Below are positions 63,727-64,000 of a stretch of 64,000 nt of DNA, in pieces. This DNA is from Maricaulis sp947259345. Lineage in GTDB: Bacteria; Pseudomonadota; Alphaproteobacteria; Caulobacterales; Maricaulaceae. The notes below the pieces were generated by a model. It did not search any database and was not told the origin of the DNA. It worked only from the letters and a program-made list of their open reading frames with translations. The DNA is taken from the NCBI GenBank assembly GCA_965217205.1, contig OZ244254.1, positions 3,100,001 through 3,164,000 of the forward strand, read 5' to 3'. Made by a program: the position numbers and the translations under genes. Position 1 is the stretch's first letter; every line of letters begins with the position of its first letter.

Positions 63727-64000
63727 ACCTCGGGCCAGCCTGTCCAGGGAACGGCGCTGTGTGGCCAGCGGAGAGGTTCGCGACGAAGCGGCGCTGATCC
63801 GGATGGCCCTCGGCCCGGGCCAACAGCTGGTTCCTGACCTCGCAGCGAAGCTGCCCGGGCGTGGGGCCTGGGTCAGTGCGCAGCGGGACCTGATTGAGAA
63901 GGCGGTCAAGAAATCCGCCTTCAACCGGGCCTTCGGGTGTCCGGTGACAATGCCGGAAGACCTGCCAGGCCTGATCGAGGCCCAGCTGGTCGAGCGCGCG
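63719..64000 (+). CDS. YlxR (DUF448) RNA-binding protein, C-terminus beyond window
   Basis: Ninety-four codons run to the window edge without a stop. The sequence has the YlxR motif SRERRCVASGEVRDEAALIR and GRGAWVSAQRDLIEKAVKKS. YlxR proteins bind RNA; some modulate RNase P. No ATG, GTG or TTG lies in frame upstream of the conserved RRC motif. The best start is CTG at 63719, 8 nt after a strong GGGGAGG, overlapping the end of nusA. An infB gene would be expected next, and in many alphaproteobacteria ylxR and infB adjoin. Confidence 0.85.
   Translation, partial: MTKPRASLSRERRCVASGEVRDEAALIRMALGPGQQLVPDLAAKLPGRGAWVSAQRDLIEKAVKKSAFNRAFGCPVTMPEDLPGLIEAQLVERA

Noticed and set aside
61708..63924. 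738-codon open frame antisense to nusA and rimP
   Set aside because: Shadow of the sense codon pattern; no ribosome-binding site or domain.

Overview
This window looks like a chromosomal segment of a GC-rich (roughly 60-65% by eye) alphaproteobacterium, most likely of the Caulobacterales (Maricaulis/Hyphomonas-like). The evidence is gene order and protein type: mutS-glnD-murJ-trpS, nfuA-tsaB-rimI-fur-miaB, PhoH-ybeY-corC-lnt, trmB-rimP-nusA-ylxR, hrcA-grpE beside rph, and rsmI-yraN-BON lipoprotein-gshB. Nearly everything is housekeeping. I see no rRNA, tRNA, CRISPR array, prophage, transposase or plasmid function. Genes are tightly packed, with many 1-4 nt stop/start overlaps.

Region by region. 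1-5.9 kb: an edge-truncated membrane AraC-type regulator, hslV (no hslU beside it), a GGDEF-EAL c-di-GMP protein, an adenosine-kinase-like PfkB enzyme and an ATP-grasp protein. 5.9-6.6 kb: a non-coding stretch with two pairs of inverted palindromic repeats. 6.6-13.3 kb: nth, a LysE exporter, a DUF2244 protein, an AraC/Ogt DNA alkyltransferase, glyoxalase I, a WYL regulator, and dapB coupled to a membrane protein. 13.3-22.1 kb: the chaperone region dnaK - FkbM methyltransferase - dnaJ, alkB, a membrane-anchored glutamate-synthase-like protein, and hrcA-grpE. 22.2-33.5 kb: rph, then a four-gene minus-strand insert (esterase-like protein, XRE regulator, DUF2975 membrane protein, a 38-residue membrane peptide) rich in hairpins and palindromes, then rdgB-hemW, the lpoA-like lipoprotein gene back to back with rsmI-yraN-BON-gshB, and comM. 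33.7-47.6 kb: hybrid histidine kinase, ampG, maeB, mutS, glnD, murJ, trpS. 47.6-50.4 kb: a probable copper group (DUF2946-like, Met-rich outer-membrane protein, PCu(A)C chaperone) and a membrane protein. 50.4-64 kb: usp, nfuA, tsaB, rimI, fur, an MFS transporter, miaB, PhoH, ybeY, corC, lnt, an XRE regulator, trmB, rimP, nusA and a truncated ylxR.

Functional themes. Protein quality control: hslV, dnaK, dnaJ, grpE, hrcA. Translation and tRNA/rRNA modification: miaB, tsaB, rimI, rsmI, trmB, ybeY, rimP, trpS. DNA repair: nth, alkB, an Ogt-type enzyme, mutS. Envelope and peptidoglycan: murJ, lpoA-like, ampG, lnt, BON lipoprotein, dapB. Nitrogen, metal and redox control: glnD, fur, nfuA, gshB, glyoxalase, copper genes.

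No clearly novel multi-gene defence or biosynthetic system is visible. The places most worth a second look are the insert between rph and rdgB (overlooked small membrane-protein gene, a three-tier 91-nt hairpin, a plus-strand terminator among minus-strand genes, operator-like palindromes), the FkbM methyltransferase inside dnaK-dnaJ, the apparent CTG start of ylxR, and the paired repeats at 5.96-6.23 kb whose stems show compensatory base changes.
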